Assembly: GCA_013398175.1 (NCBI GenBank)
Contig: VZRZ01002239.1
Span: forward strand, 275,677 to 339,676
Reading direction: 5' to 3'
Length of the DNA: 64,000 nt
From: Climacteris rufus
Taxonomy: Eukaryota > Chordata > Aves > Passeriformes > Climacteridae
How positions within the stretch are numbered: the first letter of the stretch is position 1; each line of letters begins with the position of its first letter. Below are positions 24,906 to 39,000 of the stretch, in pieces. The notes under the pieces were generated by a model that worked only from the letters and a program-made list of their open reading frames with translations, was not told the DNA's origin and did no database searches. A program made the position numbers and the translations under genes.

Positions 24906-27401
24906 TCCTCTGCCACAGCACCTCAGGGCTCTCTTTAATTGCCATTGGCTCTGTCCCATGTTTGCTGTTAGCATGTGCTGGGTGATCTCTTTGGTTTTGG
25001 GACCCGGGGGACAGGACGTTGCTGAGGAGGTGGAGATGATTTGTTTTGTGGGCAGTTTCAGCAGAAGAGCTCCGTGCTGGCCCAGCAGTTGTGCAGGTCA
25101 CCAACCAGGATGGGATGCAGGGACAGGTCCCATCCTCCCCTGGGCCAGAAGGGCCTTGGCAGCACTGCCAGCGCTGCCCTAGCCCAGCCTGAGCCAGGCA
25201 CGTGGCAGCTCCGTATCCCCCTGGATTCCCTGCTTCCCCAAAGGAATGGTGGCCCAGGGCTGTGCAGCTGTGCCTGAAGGGTGACAGTGAACAACAGGAT
25301 AATCAAAATCAACTGGGCCTTAATGCTGTAAAGCACTTTTCTGGCTCGGGGAATATATTGCCAACTCTTCTTAATGTTAGGTGTGTTTTGAAGTTGGACA
25401 GTGATGTTAGTAGACTGTGTAGTTTTAAAGTGAATCCAGTCTTTAGAGATAGTTGAAATCTCCAGCTACCATGAAATATGTTGTCACTTCAATTACAGTT
25501 GCAAGTACCTCTCTCTTATTTGTTTCCTGTAATACCAGACAGACTAGGTAAATATATATCTTTTTTAATGAAGCACAATATAGTTTTTAAATGGTTTATA
25601 TCAAATTGTTTCCAGTTTTTTATAAACTCCTGATTTCTAAATATCTCGTTATTTGTTCCATATGTTTCACTGAAGTCATTGTTACCAGTACAGCAGAAAA
25701 TACATAAATAATCTAGTAATTTAACATAAGTTTGTGATTTTTCTTAAGTTACTGTCAATCAAATATCATTAGTATAAACTGAAATCAAAGCAGAGCCAAA
25801 ATCTGTAATTAAATCATGGAGGATGTACTGAGACAATGAGAAAATCAGGAGTGCTCTCACAAGCTGTTCCACATACAACTGTCACTGTGTGTGTTGGGAG
25901 AGGGACCACAGAAGTCTGGAATTTGGCATTTTTTTTCATGATATGACTGTGCTTTTGTCAGACAGGTTTCCAAGTACAGTCATGACAGTGGGTATTAATC
26001 CATTAGTGGTGTTTGGTTTTCACTTAAGGTAAATATTCCATGCTATATGAGGGAATAAAACCATCATTGTGGTGACATAATAGGAAAAGTAAAAAATGGT
26101 TGTGGAAGATGCTCCCAACCTGTCATTGAACATGATAAGAACAAGGCAATATTGTAGAAAGTCTCTGTTCTGTGTAAAATGAGGTCACAGAAAGGAGTTG
26201 GCAAAAAAGTCAAGTTATGCTTCATGAAAAACTTCAGCATTTCCTGACCAAAAAATGCCCTCATTGCCCAGTGCAAAATACAGCTTTTTTCGTGTTGTCT
26301 CCCCTCTGTCCCTTTTCAGTAAGGAGAAAGAAAGAGGAGCTGATGACAAGAAGAAAAATATGGAAGAAGAAAATGGGAATGGAAAACAGCACAGAATATC
26401 TAAAAGTTTGTGGAAATCCTTTTACAAACATTTAGAAAAATATAAAAAGTATAAACATTTTCAGATTTGGGAAAATGTAATTTAAAATCAGAGACTGAAA
26501 TGAAAAAGCACAGCACTCCAGGCACTAAAAATCTGAGTTCTCACAACGAATGCAAGATACCATTGATGAGAATTATTTATGTGACCAGTGTTCCTTTTTT
26601 TCCCATAAAATACATTTTTCCAGGCTTTGAAGATGTCTTGGTTAATACTACATCACTTTGACATATTTCCCACCCATCTCTGTCAATACCTCAGAAAATA
26701 AACCTGACCGTACTTGTGAATCAGATCAGCAATTCCAGCTGCCTTTAAACATGCCCATTTTCTTCTCACCAGCCTGTGTGCTGCCCTTGTGCCCATCTTT
26801 GATTTTGATCAGTGCAGAGGTGTGTTTTCAGACAGGCCACGTAAGTAGGGATTATCCTGGTGAAGTAATTGCATTAACTTCTGATCTGTGGCTAAGAAGC
26901 CTTTCCCCTTTTTTTTTGTGATGACAAGGTTCTCCATTCAACTCAGGTGAAAATCCTAGGCAAATTTAGTGTATTCCCATTATAGCTTTTATACTGCCAA
27001 ATTCATGAAACAGCCAATTTAAGCACATAATCAACACTCATCTGTTACTTGGTTATTCTGTGTTAGGAGTTTCTGCTTTCTAGAGTTTTCTTCTGAATGG
27101 CCACTTTTCTTCACAAAGCCTTGCCCTGAAGATGCTAATCCACAGTCACCCTGTGGGCAGTCACTGAGGGGTGACAGGGAAGGACATTTCTTCTGCCAAG
27201 CTGGGAAGCCAGAGGCCAACAGTGTCAGCAGGGTAAAGCACAGATCTGGCTTGGAGATAGATTTTCCCTGAGGATGAGCACGGAAATCAGGGTGCAGGAC
27301 ACGATGGATAACACAGTGTTCCAGTGCCCAGAGCTGGAGGTGGGAGGTGCAGCCATCTCTCCCTGATTCCACAAGTCCCTCTGGGAAACCACAGGGATGC
27401 T

Positions 27402-27420
27402 GAGGAGGAGGAGGAGGAGA
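27402..27420. repeat. (GAG)n microsatellite
   Basis: Six uninterrupted GAG triplets continue as GATGAAG on the + strand. On the minus strand this reads as a leucine run in a chance frame, which should not be taken as a signal peptide. Confidence 0.85.
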
Positions 27421-28664
27421 TGAAGCTGGACTTCAGGCAAGGGCAATCAGCACATTAGGGCTGCTGCAGTGATGGCTCTTCCAGTGTTTCTGCTGCAAGC
27501 TCCATTTTTCAGGGGTTTATAACTTGCTCATAAAAATTTACTGCAAGCTATAACTTGGCACACAGGGTTCCAGCTCAGAGCATACTGCTTTCCTTATTTA
27601 AACTGCATTTGGTTTATTGACAGGCCTGTTTTCAGATTGCAAAAGAGTGATGAGTGAAATAGAAATCTAATTGTTTCAGAAACTTTTTTTCTCTTTTTAA
27701 AGACTCTCTAGCCCCCAAACAGCTTTAAACATCTACTGGTGCCTTTGAGTATTACAAAAAATTAAAACTAGTTAAGAAATTTGTGTTTAAATAGTGGCTA
27801 CTGTGCATATTGAGGAATTATACCTACAGTGTATAGCATCTTTCAGCCTGAATAATCTTAGTGCAGCTTTTCAGCCTTCTAAAACACAGCTGAAACAGAG
27901 ATAGCAGGCAGGATAGAGGGAAACAGTTAATAAGGTAAACCTACAGAGCAGGGCTGATTGTGATTTGGGCCAGGCCATTCTATTTAATGCATCTGCTCTT
28001 GCAAAAGACACCAGAGACCCTGTGAATCAGATTTACAGGTACTGCCTTTCTCTTCTGGAGAACACAGGTAGGAATGAAAGCAATTTTGTCATTACAGCTT
28101 AAACCGTTGCTGGATCACAGATTCTGATGTGAAATCCCAGTCATGGATATACAGTTTATTGTGTTCAGCACTGGTGCTACAGTGAGGAAGGCTTTGCAGA
28201 TCATGGTTGTGGTGTTTGGGTGAACACTTCTCCAGCCCCTGCCCTTCCCTGAATATCTGAGTACAAGTTCTATCTCATGTTCCTATGCATGTGTAATTCT
28301 GCAGGTTGGAGTTACATGCACTGAGTTTTTGTCTTCTAGTTTTATAGTGAAGGTACCACAAAAATACCTGTATTTATTTTTGGCAATTCAGTTCACATTT
28401 TTTTACCAGCCCTACTTAATTCTTAAGTAAAAATATGCAGAATATGTGCCCAGGTTTGCAGATGATCCTTGCTAATGTTTGAGAACTTGGCCCTGAACTG
28501 GTTGATGTTTCACATAAAGAAGGAATGTCTGAACAAGCAAAAGTGTTTTGGGCTGGTTAATTTGATTTTCAATATCTAAGCCATTGTGAAGCAGTATCTT
28601 TCTTGACAAAACACACTTCTGAAAACATATTAAGAATGCTTCTGTAATATCTTGCATCCATACT

Positions 28665-28680
28665 GTGGTGGTGGTGGTGG
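28665..28680. repeat. (TGG)n microsatellite
   Basis: Five TGG triplets continue into GGAAG. This is a short simple repeat in otherwise unique intronic sequence. Confidence 0.85.
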
Positions 28681-31600
28681 GAAGATTGGCATTTTATGAA
28701 TTCAACTGGTGGGACCTTCTAGGTCCTCTTGAAAAGCTGGTTGGTATTCACCTGTCTTACTGGTGACTCAGGCTTGCTAGGTAAGTCCTGCTTCAGACTT
28801 GAATTTTTTGTGTGGAATGCCACAAAACTGTCAGGTCTAAGTCTTCTTCCTTGCACCCAGAAAAATGAATTTTACTGTTCCAGAAGGTGCTTTTGCTGGG
28901 TATTTGTAGCCTCATGAAGCATAAAACTGTACTTGTACCTCCCACCCTGACTGATCTCACCCTTTTGAGATTTGTCTTGGCTAATTCAGGTCTCCTGTTG
29001 CACTTGTGGGGATACAACTTTGAATACTTTTTTTTAATAGGAAAGGTTTGACTACATAGGTACAGAGCAAAGGAATTTTCAGCCTGTGTGTGGTCACAGT
29101 CCTTCAGCAAATCAAGTGGACAAAATCACTCTGCTGCCATATCTGTTTCTCTTGGCAGAACTCTGGCAGTCTTCTGGCCTCCCCTGCAAGTGTCCTCTGC
29201 TGTTTGTGATCAGAATCACCCTGCAGATTGTGTGTGCATAGGGATTGCCTCCTAATCTGCATGGCTGACATTAGAGGGGCTCTTCTTGAAAGGTAATAAA
29301 TTACAGGTGGAGTGGCCTCTGTAGATGCATTGGGGAATGATCTGCACGTTTGCTGTTTGTTCCACTCAGGGATGCTGCTGCAGAGAGGTTATGTGGACTG
29401 AGGCACTGGAGAGAACATGGAAGTTGGTACAACTCAGCACCATGGGAGGTGAAATGAAAAATCAGAACCGTTCTCACAGAGCACGCCATGCTCTGCACCA
29501 TTTCTGTGCCACCTCCCAGCTCCTCTGGGCTCTTTGGGAGGAAGCTGCTCCAGGAGGGAGGGTCAGGCTGCACTGGAGAGGCAGAGAAAAGCAGAGAAGT
29601 GAGACAGAATGGGCATTGTGTGGCTGGGGCTGTCATTGCCCAGGGGTTGAGGGAGTGTAGAGTGAATGAGAGTGATGAGAAATTATTGTTTTAAAATCAA
29701 AGAAATTAAATGGCACACAGTTCTGCTTACAGAGTTGAGATTGCCCAGTGGCTAAACTACACCTTTGAGATTTAAGACATGAGGAATTCTGGCACCCATT
29801 ATCCAACCCCAGTTCACTCTTTTAAGATAACACAGGAGAGAATGTGAAGTTCCTGAGCAGTTTTGGTCTCTGTGTAGCCATAAGAGAACTTCACTGCAGA
29901 TGGACTTGCGAGACTCAGCTGTTCAACACCACCCTCCCCTTATTTTATTACCAAACAGAACAAAACAAAAAACTTGGCAACATGGAGCTCAGTTAACCTG
30001 GAGCTACAGTTACCTGGTGACAGCTTGTCTGTCCTCTTCTGGAATATCCAGTTCAGGTAAGCACAAGCTTCTGAAAACCATGGGAGAAGGAGTTTATGTA
30101 AGCTGGACTGAGCAAATCCATGGCTCACACGGACTCCAGCACAGCCTCAGCTGTCCCTCAGGAGGTGGCAAAAGCCACTGGGCATTGTCTGCCTGCCTTC
30201 CCTCTGCACAGCTGACAAGCTGAGAAGGCCCATTCCCACAGTGAAGGGACATGTTCACTGTTACCTTTGCCAGCCTCTCATCTTCTCCCAGCACAGCACT
30301 GGAAAGAAGGCAGCAGCTGCTGTGCACAGGGCTTGCCTTCCTTGAGTGCTGAGCTGTGTGAGCATCACCTTGGATGCTCAGCAGGTGAGCAGTGTGTGGG
30401 TGTTTCCCTGCACATACAAACCAGCAGCTCAAAGCAGCCCCAAGGGCAGAGGCATGGGTTTGAGATATCATGGTGAGGTCCTGGAGTTTGTTCTCATGGC
30501 CAGACCTCAGCCTTTGTGCACCTGACAAGTGCAGGTGGCTTCAGTTCATTGTAGCTCAGCTCACTTCCATTTGGTCCCACGGAAAAGCACATTCTGCATC
30601 AAGAATTCTGAGTGCTATGGGCCCCTGCACAGAGAGGGCAGAGATACGATGGCTTTGCTGAGCACTTTTTGCTGGTTTTCAGAGTATGATTTTTTTCCTC
30701 TTGGCATTGCTCTTCAGGTGATGCCAAGAAGAAAGCACCAAAAGATTTTGTCAGCAAATAACAGGGCCACACAGAATGCTGTTTACCTGCAAAAGTTTAT
30801 GTCAGGATAATGAGAGGCTCTCTCTCCATTCTATGGGATGATAAATATTACCAGAACTTTCTTTTTTTTTAATTTAGCAGACATTTCTCATCTGCACCTT
30901 CTAGAGGATGTGAAGCCTAATATCTGTGTACTTGTGAAAATGTAAGCTCTTGAAAATGAATGGAAATTGTAATAGTAACAATCACTTAGATTTGTATCAA
31001 GTCTTATTCCAACAGGTCTGAGATGCACCAAGGCACAGATCAGGCTGCTTGTCTGTGGAACACTGCAGGGCATGGAGACTTCTGGCAATTTAGAGTAGGA
31101 AGAGAGGGATCACACAGAGCTAAGCAAGGATAAGAGCATTAAGCAGGCTGCAGTTTCACTGTATAATTGGTGTTTATTTAAGAGATTGGGAAGTGATTCC
31201 CTGTGCTTTCCATTAACACCCTGCAACCTTGGCTGGTCCAGTCCATTGCTACTCCAAACAGTTTCACAGTGCGTGGGCTTTCAGCAGCAAACATGGTTTA
31301 AAAAGTTTTCCCCTGGCTGTTCATTCATGCACCAGGGTTTGAATGTTGCTGTCCCTTCTTTGTATTATTTGTCTTACGGGTTCCACAGTTTGAGCTGAAC
31401 AGACGTGATTGAAATTGATGTTCTTGGGTTTTGACTCTGGGAAAGTCACTGGTCTGGTTCACAGCGTGATTCTGCAAACACTTGCCATGACTGAACTGAG
31501 GGCATGCAAAACAATGAAGGAGTGAGCAAAAAGGGGTAAAAATGGGCAAGAATGCCTGAAATCAGTGTTGTTACAAAAGTGCCTGCTTCGTGACACTGGG

Positions 31601-34600
31601 CCCTGAGCTGAGATGACCCTGCTGAACACATGTACAGTGGATTTTGGTCACACTTTGGATATTGTGACAAATAGAGTTGACTTCTGTGCAGTGTAGCTCA
31701 TCCAAGTTACACTTGCTCTAAGAGAAAATTCCATATTCAGCACCAGTGCTGAGTTTGACTTCCAGTGTGGGGACAGGGCAGGGAGGGCAGCAGGGGGGCT
31801 TTGCTGGATGCTGAAGGCAGAACAGCATTATTTGCAAACATTCAATAATGTGTGCTTAGTGCTCTGAAGTTCCTCCCTCTAGAGGTGAAACGGAAAGAGA
31901 CCTTTATTTAGTACATCCTCTCGTTCCTCTTACTGTGATGGTCGATGTAAATTACTGTGTGATATCGTGGTCACAGAACAGTGTTGGGGTGCAGGTACTA
32001 TTTTGATGCTATCTCAAGTAACCAGCCTGATGTTCAATATTTAATTAAAAGCAGAAAACTTGATACAACTAAAAGACAGGAATCTGAAGCCCTAGGAATG
32101 GTGGCCAGCCTGATAACTTCTAACATACTATTTGATAAATCTTGTTTTACAGCTGCATCTGGGACCAGTCTTTGTATGTCCTTTATCTCTTTAATTCTTT
32201 TGAACGGAACAAAACAAATTGGAAATGAAAAACACTGGCTTATTGTATTCATCTAAGGACATGCTAATTGAAAATAATTGTTTCATACTGGGCTGGATTC
32301 AAAACTGTGTACATCTCTCGTTCTTTCTTTTACACACAAATCCACTAAATACATGTGTTGAAAAAGGAATTGCTGGGTCAGAGGGAAGTGAGATGAATAA
32401 AACAGAGACAAGCACTAAAAAGGTGTCCATGCAATGAGCCAGATTCCTATGGCACCTCCCAGATCCTTTGGCACAGACATGGTTGCCAGAATCGACATTT
32501 TCATTAAAAGCAAAACAAAACAAATTTTTCATTTTAGGTCCACAGAGATAATCTGGAAAATGTGAACAAGAAAATAATTTTTTTCAAAAAAGAAAACCTT
32601 AAATTTTCTTAAGCACACTTAAAGCTACTAAAAGAGAAGTGTGGTGTGGTTTTAGTTTAATATGGAACAGGATTTGATGAGCAAGTTGCTTGTACTCTAT
32701 TCAAGCAGTTCAGTTTCCTTCTCAACTTGTAGTGGTAAAGTGGTTAATGAAGAACCTTAATAAGGACTTTTAAAAAAAAGTCTCATTATTTTTAATAGTT
32801 ATAAAATCATTGTCCAAATTTTGGTCTAAATTCTAAAGGGATTTTTTTTCAGATTCCGTCACCTTAGTAGAAAAACTTTCAGATTATTTGGAGTTTAGGG
32901 GTTTTTTTGTGGGGGAATGTTGATACCAGATGAAATGTGTATCATATATGTTGCATGCTGGTAATGTCAATTTGAAGGATTAAAGTAAAATGAAAGACCA
33001 GTTAATATTATAAACTAACCAATGCACTACATCACAGAGTATATGGCCCTTGTGTTACAAGAGCACACACTTTTCCAGTTAGGATTCCTGTGCACACAGC
33101 CAGGGTATAAAATCCCATACACAAGAGCAGATCAAAGAACAGCAGTAACTGTGTTTCAGCTGAGAACTGTTCCTGACAGGACACAGATCCATGGCACTGG
33201 GCTCCTTCGTGGCTGAATTGCCAGTTACTGAACAGTGGCCAACAGTGAAAAGTGAGTCTTAATGACTTTCCTTTCCTCTGCAGGATTACGTGTTTTTATC
33301 TTGTTTATCTTCACCATTATTATATTGCTATTTACATCCTGGATCACCTACCCAGAACTGAAAGGGCATGAAAGTTGGACAGCATTATGCTGTGCCTGGA
33401 GTTTAGAATTCACCAGTTTTTCACAACTTCTCAGCTGGCGTTAAAAGCAACAAGAAAATCAAGTTTTTTGTTTACTGTGGTCCGTACCTCCAGATCTCCT
33501 ATCCTCCCATCAATGTTAGCATGCATTTGGAGCTGGACTGTTGTGTTTGGCATTGAAACTTTTTGGATTTGTTTGTTTGTTGTCACTTTAAGATATCAGA
33601 TGAAGTGCCAGTGGGTTTCTATCTTGGACAGCTGTGTCAACTTTTTATTAACAGTCCAACCCCACAGCTTAAGGAGAGGAAGGCAGAATATCCCAGGTGA
33701 ACTGGTGAGAGCCTGGATTTGTTGACATTGTGTGTGGACCAGTGGACTTTGCATTTTTTATGTACTGGGCTGTTTGTCAGTGGGATTACAGACAGAGAAG
33801 AGGCCAGTCCTGTGAGTTAGCACCCAATTCATCCTTGTCCGTGGGAGATGGGAGAGCTGAGTAACTTGACTGTTTGAGCAAGAAAAGATTCACAAGACTT
33901 GTTTTGCTAAAAAACAAACTTGACTTTTCAGAACAACCTGCAAATGAACACGGTCATTACGTGCTTTTGGTAAAACCAAAATCATTTCTTCCTACACTTA
34001 AACCTCACAGCACACTGGCTGTGTGGATTCAGCTGATGTGCAGGGAAGGCCAGCCTAGGGGAGAAGATGATTTTACCCAATGCTTGTAGAAGGTTTCCCC
34101 TGTTGGCCAAATCTCTGTGCCCTGGTGGAGGGTCATTTACTATTGTCACTGCCCACAGTTTGCCAGAGATTGCTGCGTGTGACTTTTAATGGTGAGTGCA
34201 CAAATGTGTCTGTGGTAATCTGTTGGCGTAATCCTTTGTGGCTGAGCCTGTCCCTCACGTTGTTGTTGTGCCAGGGCATGCTTTAACTCGGAGCCTGCGG
34301 GCTGTACTCTTATGTTTAAGAGCTGTGATTTTGTCATGGTAAATTTTGAGGAAAAATCATGTGTTAGTTATGGTGGAAAATATCAATGGAGAACCGAACA
34401 AAGTAACAGAAAAACTGGGGTATGTTTTGTGCTGCCTGGCATGGGGTGTTTGGGTGCACGGACTTGGTGGGTCTTAAGCAGAACTAGCTGAACTAATCTC
34501 CCCACTTTCCCAGCTCTCCAACCCAGTCAGGCTTTGGTCTTTTCCTCCCAGAGGGATGCCATAATTCTTCTTTTTGTCCTTCAGAGCCTTCTTTCCTCCA

Positions 34601-36030
34601 CCATATTGAGCTCTTTTGCTTTCCTGGCTTGGTGGGGAAATGTCAGGAGATTGATGAGGTGGATTATTTGGCTGTGTACAGGTGCTGTCTCCTGGTGAGG
34701 ATTAGGAAAAGGCATTCTAATGGTGATGAGCCATTCTGAATTTAACGAGTCCATCACTCTGGCTATGCTTTAATGGCAGATAAGCCTAGGTCACAGCTAA
34801 AGTAGTGGTTTTGAACACCTGTAGGCACCACATCTCAGCAAGGGATAGTATTGGTGCTATCTTGAACGCCAGCTCTCTGTGTTGCTGTAGCAGACTGCCA
34901 GCCTGTAGCTCAAGACTCAGCTTTTAGGACAGGTCTCTGCAGATTTTCTACTGAAAGGGACAGGTTCAAGAGAGTTGTTCAATGCTGCATCAGCAGGGGT
35001 GTGTGTGGTCACACATACAAGGGTTCTGTAACCAGTTACATTTCTCACCATGTGACAGAAGCACGGCTGTGCAGTCCCTGTTTCAGGATATGCAAAAGAT
35101 TGATACTGCAGGTTTCAAAGAGAAATTTCTCTGGCCAGGAATGTTTTGAAGACATTCAGCATGGAGAGAATGGCCCTGTTGATGTCATATCATGTAACTG
35201 GTGAGGTCATGTGTATATAAAAGTCATGAGAACAGGAAAGACTAGTGGGTTTGTCACTCCTGCCCCTTTTATTTTCCTTGCATACGTTTTCCAACTGCAA
35301 TTTGCCTGTCTGCACTTTAGCTTCTCTGTAAATAGGGACTCATTAAAAAGGCACCAGGCTCCAGGATGAAATTTAGAGTTCTTGCTTCATATGCTCATGT
35401 TTGGCAGTGAGAAAAGAACACAGAAAGCTCACAAGGGAGAATGTGAGGGGTTTTTGTCCACACAAAATATTGATCCAGGATTGTTTGGACAGAAAGAAGG
35501 CCTGCATCTCTCCACTCCTGTGGGCCCTGGCATTTCCAGGATTGCAATCAGTGAGAGAGGAGTAGGAAGAATCCACAGAACTCCTCCTTCATACAAAGGG
35601 TAAAAAGTGAAGAATAAAGCGGATCAGTGCTAGGCAGAGGCAGTTTGACGTGCCTGCTCTGTCCAAAGCAAGGCATCCCAGAGGATGGCTGTCAGCAGCC
35701 ATTTCCTGGCTCCATGGTGTGCCTGCACTGGACAGTGCCCATTTGGGACACTTCCCTGCACATTTGGCCCATTTGGGAAGCTCAGCAGTGCCTGCTCCAT
35801 GGCTGGACCCTCTCTACCCAGCTGTGGTGGTCTGTGTGTGGGTCAGTGAAGTGTTCCAAAGGCAGGGGGGAGGGAGCTCACACCACTCTCTGCTCAGGCC
35901 AGCGTGGCTGTGGCACAAAGCCCCCCATGCCCTTCAGACCCCTCTTTGTGGAGAGCGTGGAAATTCGATGCATCTGTTCTTTCTTTCTCTGGCTGCAATT
36001 CCTTGTGGTCAGTCTGGAAGGAGTTTTACA

Positions 36031-36081
36031 TGGAATCACAGAATGGTTTGGGTTGGAAGCAATCTTAAAGACCATCTCCAA
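36031..36081 (-). mobile_element. CR1 LINE, short 3'-end fragment
   Basis: The + strand reads TGGAATCACAGAATGGTTTG, then GGTTGGAAGC and a decayed equivalent of the CR1 phrase about accelerating past 'CTTAAAGA-CATC'. This is the reverse complement of the CR1 3' terminus, which ends in short ATTCTRTG-type repeats. Only about 50 bp is recognisable, so the copy is severely 5'-truncated, as is usual for CR1. Confidence 0.85.
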
Positions 36082-39000
36082 AGAAAGGCTTTTATGCTGA
36101 GAGCCTCTCTGTCTTTTTCAGCTGTATTAGCTGGTCTAATTAAAGGTACTATTTCTCCCAGCAAACCTTTCCTCACTGTCTTTAAAATACGTGTTTATTT
36201 GCTATGGAAAGTTGAGGTTGTTTTGGACATTCTTCTGGGGAAGGAGAAAAGAACACGGCTTTTAAAAAAAAAAGTTGGCAGCTTTTGGGAAAGTTCTAAT
36301 CATTCATTAAATGAAAAAGTTCATTCTCCTTTTCAAAGAACACATTGTGGTCACAAAGATCACCGTGAAATCAAAGCAAGTTTGCTGCAGAACTCATCTC
36401 TTACACAGAAAATTAAACTTTCTTAAATTTTTTTCTCAATTATGAGGTGACCAAAGAAGAAAGAGGAAAGGTAGGGTTTTAAAAAGACATACTGTAGATT
36501 AATTCAGAGTTCCACCCTTTACTCACACAGTTTATCATTTGAAAAAGCTTATCAGAATTTTGTAGGAGTCAATGATGGGCCAAAATTTTGGAATAAGGCA
36601 TGAGCTGAGGTTCTGCTGTGAAGGTGCTGGTAGAATTGGAATAAAAGCAACAGAACCTTTATAGTGTTTAAAAATAGAGTAATGAAAAGAAGGTGCCCTC
36701 CAGAAGAATCCCAAAGCAGGGTGGCCTAAAACTGGTGAAACTGAGCCTTTCCTGGGCAGCTCTGTGAAGCGCAAGGCTGGGACTGTCCTTACCTGAGGAG
36801 TGCTCACCCAGTGCAAAGATCTCAAAGTGCTTTAGAGAATTAAAGCCCAATGAATTTGAGCTCAGTACACGCCAGAGAGACACAAATGCATTTATTTCCA
36901 CAGTTTGTGGATGATTCATGAGTCACAGAGAGGCCACGTTTGAAAGTCTTGCTGTGAGTTTGGAAATACAGCATTGTACATACTCAAACTGGAGACTGTA
37001 CATTGCCTGTGCCCTTGAAATAACCTTGTTCATCTGCACCTGGAAGTTGTTCTCCATCCACAAAACCCAGTGGGGCTATTTAAAGCCAATTCACAGGTGT
37101 CTGAAATTTTACATATAGAGGTGTGAGACTATTTAAAACATATGTGCAGGTGTTTACACTGCAAAGTGCAGGAGTAAGGCTGTGCACACCCAATTTAGGT
37201 TTCATGTTGAAAGACAGGACTACCTTAAGGAAGTCTAGGAACAGGTGGCAAGGTTGGCATGTTCCCAACTATATCAGAAAGGAGATAAGTCATACTATAA
37301 AGAACCCTTTTTTATGCTATATAAAGTATATGTTGGTTGCTTATTCAATGTTACTTTCTTTTTAAGTATGTAGGAGAATATTTGAAAGCATAAAGGTGCA
37401 TTAGCAAACTACCTGAAGAGGATTTATGTGTCCAGAATTCTCTCCAGTCCTATGGTTATAGATCTTCTGCTGGAAGGCCTGATTCTCCAGAGCTCTGCTC
37501 CTGGCTCAGAGGCTTTACAGCAGTGACTGATCAGGTCAGGATAATCCAAAAATACCTCACAAGTCTCTTGGTGTTGCAGTTCCTGCTCAGGAGGCATTCG
37601 AGTGCAGTCAGAATGCAGGAAGGACTAAACTCTGCACAGAAGTTGAAGGGGTTAGCTCAGGGTCACCCAGTTTGGCTTGGCATGACACCAGAGGCAGGAA
37701 TGGCTCCTGGACCAGGCCTGAGTTGTTCAAAATTGCCCAGGGGTGCTGATGGCTTCTGGCTACAGCATTTTTCTGAAATGGTACTCCTAGTAACTGCTGT
37801 GTCTAGGTGGGGCTGGGCAGTTCTGTAAGTCAGTAACTTCTAGAAAGCTGTGTGGAGTGAAATGCTGAAATTGGACATCTCCAAAGATGTCCAGGAGAAA
37901 AGCTAGTCCTTCCTGAAGTTTGTGGTCTTGTCAAGTGCCAAGGCTGGCACCCCAAGGAAGCAGAAGCATTCCCTATTCCTGCTTCAGAACCAGAGTGGAC
38001 AGGCCAGGTATTCATCTGTAGCAACTCCAAGGCTGAAGGCAGCTCAAGTGCTTTTCCCCTTCAGTGACACAGAGAACCCAGATGTGGGGAGGAGAGTGTT
38101 TATAGGGAGTTACAGCCCTATACACTTCCTTTATCCCAGTTAATCTCTCAGGGAGGTGAGAAAAAGAGAAGTATAAGTGCTCAATTGTCTTAAGCACCTG
38201 GAAGTGCTTTGCACATGGAAGAGACAGGATTGGGGACAGTTCTCTGTGTTTGGAAATAGGGTTTCAGGAGCCTCCTGCAATAGCCTCTGTCCCTGAAACA
38301 AATAGGACAGGTCACACCAGGAGCAGAGGCTTCTCTCCCTCACCTGAGTAGGAGCTGGGGAGCTCCTATGGATTGGCCATGCCAAACCCTGCATGAACTG
38401 AGCAGCTCCAGCAGCCGGGAGGAGCTCAGCGTGGTTTAAGAGAGGCTGCACAAGGGTTTGAAGTCACCCAGCACCTTGAGGACACGGCTCCTGGATGCTC
38501 TCCAGAGCCAGGACGTGCAGAGTCAGCATGGAAAGGTTCAAATGAAACATTCAGGCTCTGGGAGGTTTGGTTGGGGTGTGGTCCGAGTTCTGCCTGGAGT
38601 TTTGGGTCATTTCTTCTTGATTTACCCAAGCTGCTCTGGTCCACACTTGGCCTTGGACTCCTCGTTCTGAACCCCTAGACCAGGACTCAGCAGCACATTT
38701 TGAGACAGTGATTGTGCCTGGTGCTTTTTGCAGAGGTGGTATCTGGGAACATCAGGGCTCCAAGAGCAGTGATAGGAGGCATAAATGACTTGAAAAACAA
38801 AATAAACTCTTGCTATCAGAGTCAGAAGGCGAGCTGTCCAACACAACATTGGTCTCTGATTTTATATTTAATTTTAGAAGCTGAAACTAAATGTTTTAAT
38901 TTTATATTATTCTCAACATAATGCTAATTTGCTCCAGATGTCCACTCCGGGCTGAACGCTGCCATTTTGCATAGAAAGCATGTGCGTCAGTGATTTATTC

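Larger units (their letters stand above)
24906..36030. other. Intronic sequence, no gene seen
   Basis: AT-rich unique blocks (25480-25850, 27640-27830, 32500-33020) alternate with GC-richer blocks (24940-25280, 29400-29650, 30120-30560, 35640-35960). Frames such as 30094-30528 on the minus strand have no recognisable domain. The microsatellites at 27402 and 28665 and the splice-like sites at 28780 and 30056 are listed separately or discussed as findings. No transposon is recognised before 36031. Confidence 0.6.

Noticed and set aside
35650..36426. Longest open frame in the window (258 codons, +)
   Set aside because: It runs straight through a CR1 fragment (36031-36081), has no domain, and its second half is low-complexity Lys/Ser-rich sequence from AT-rich DNA. 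It is overlapped by another long frame at 35627-36100.
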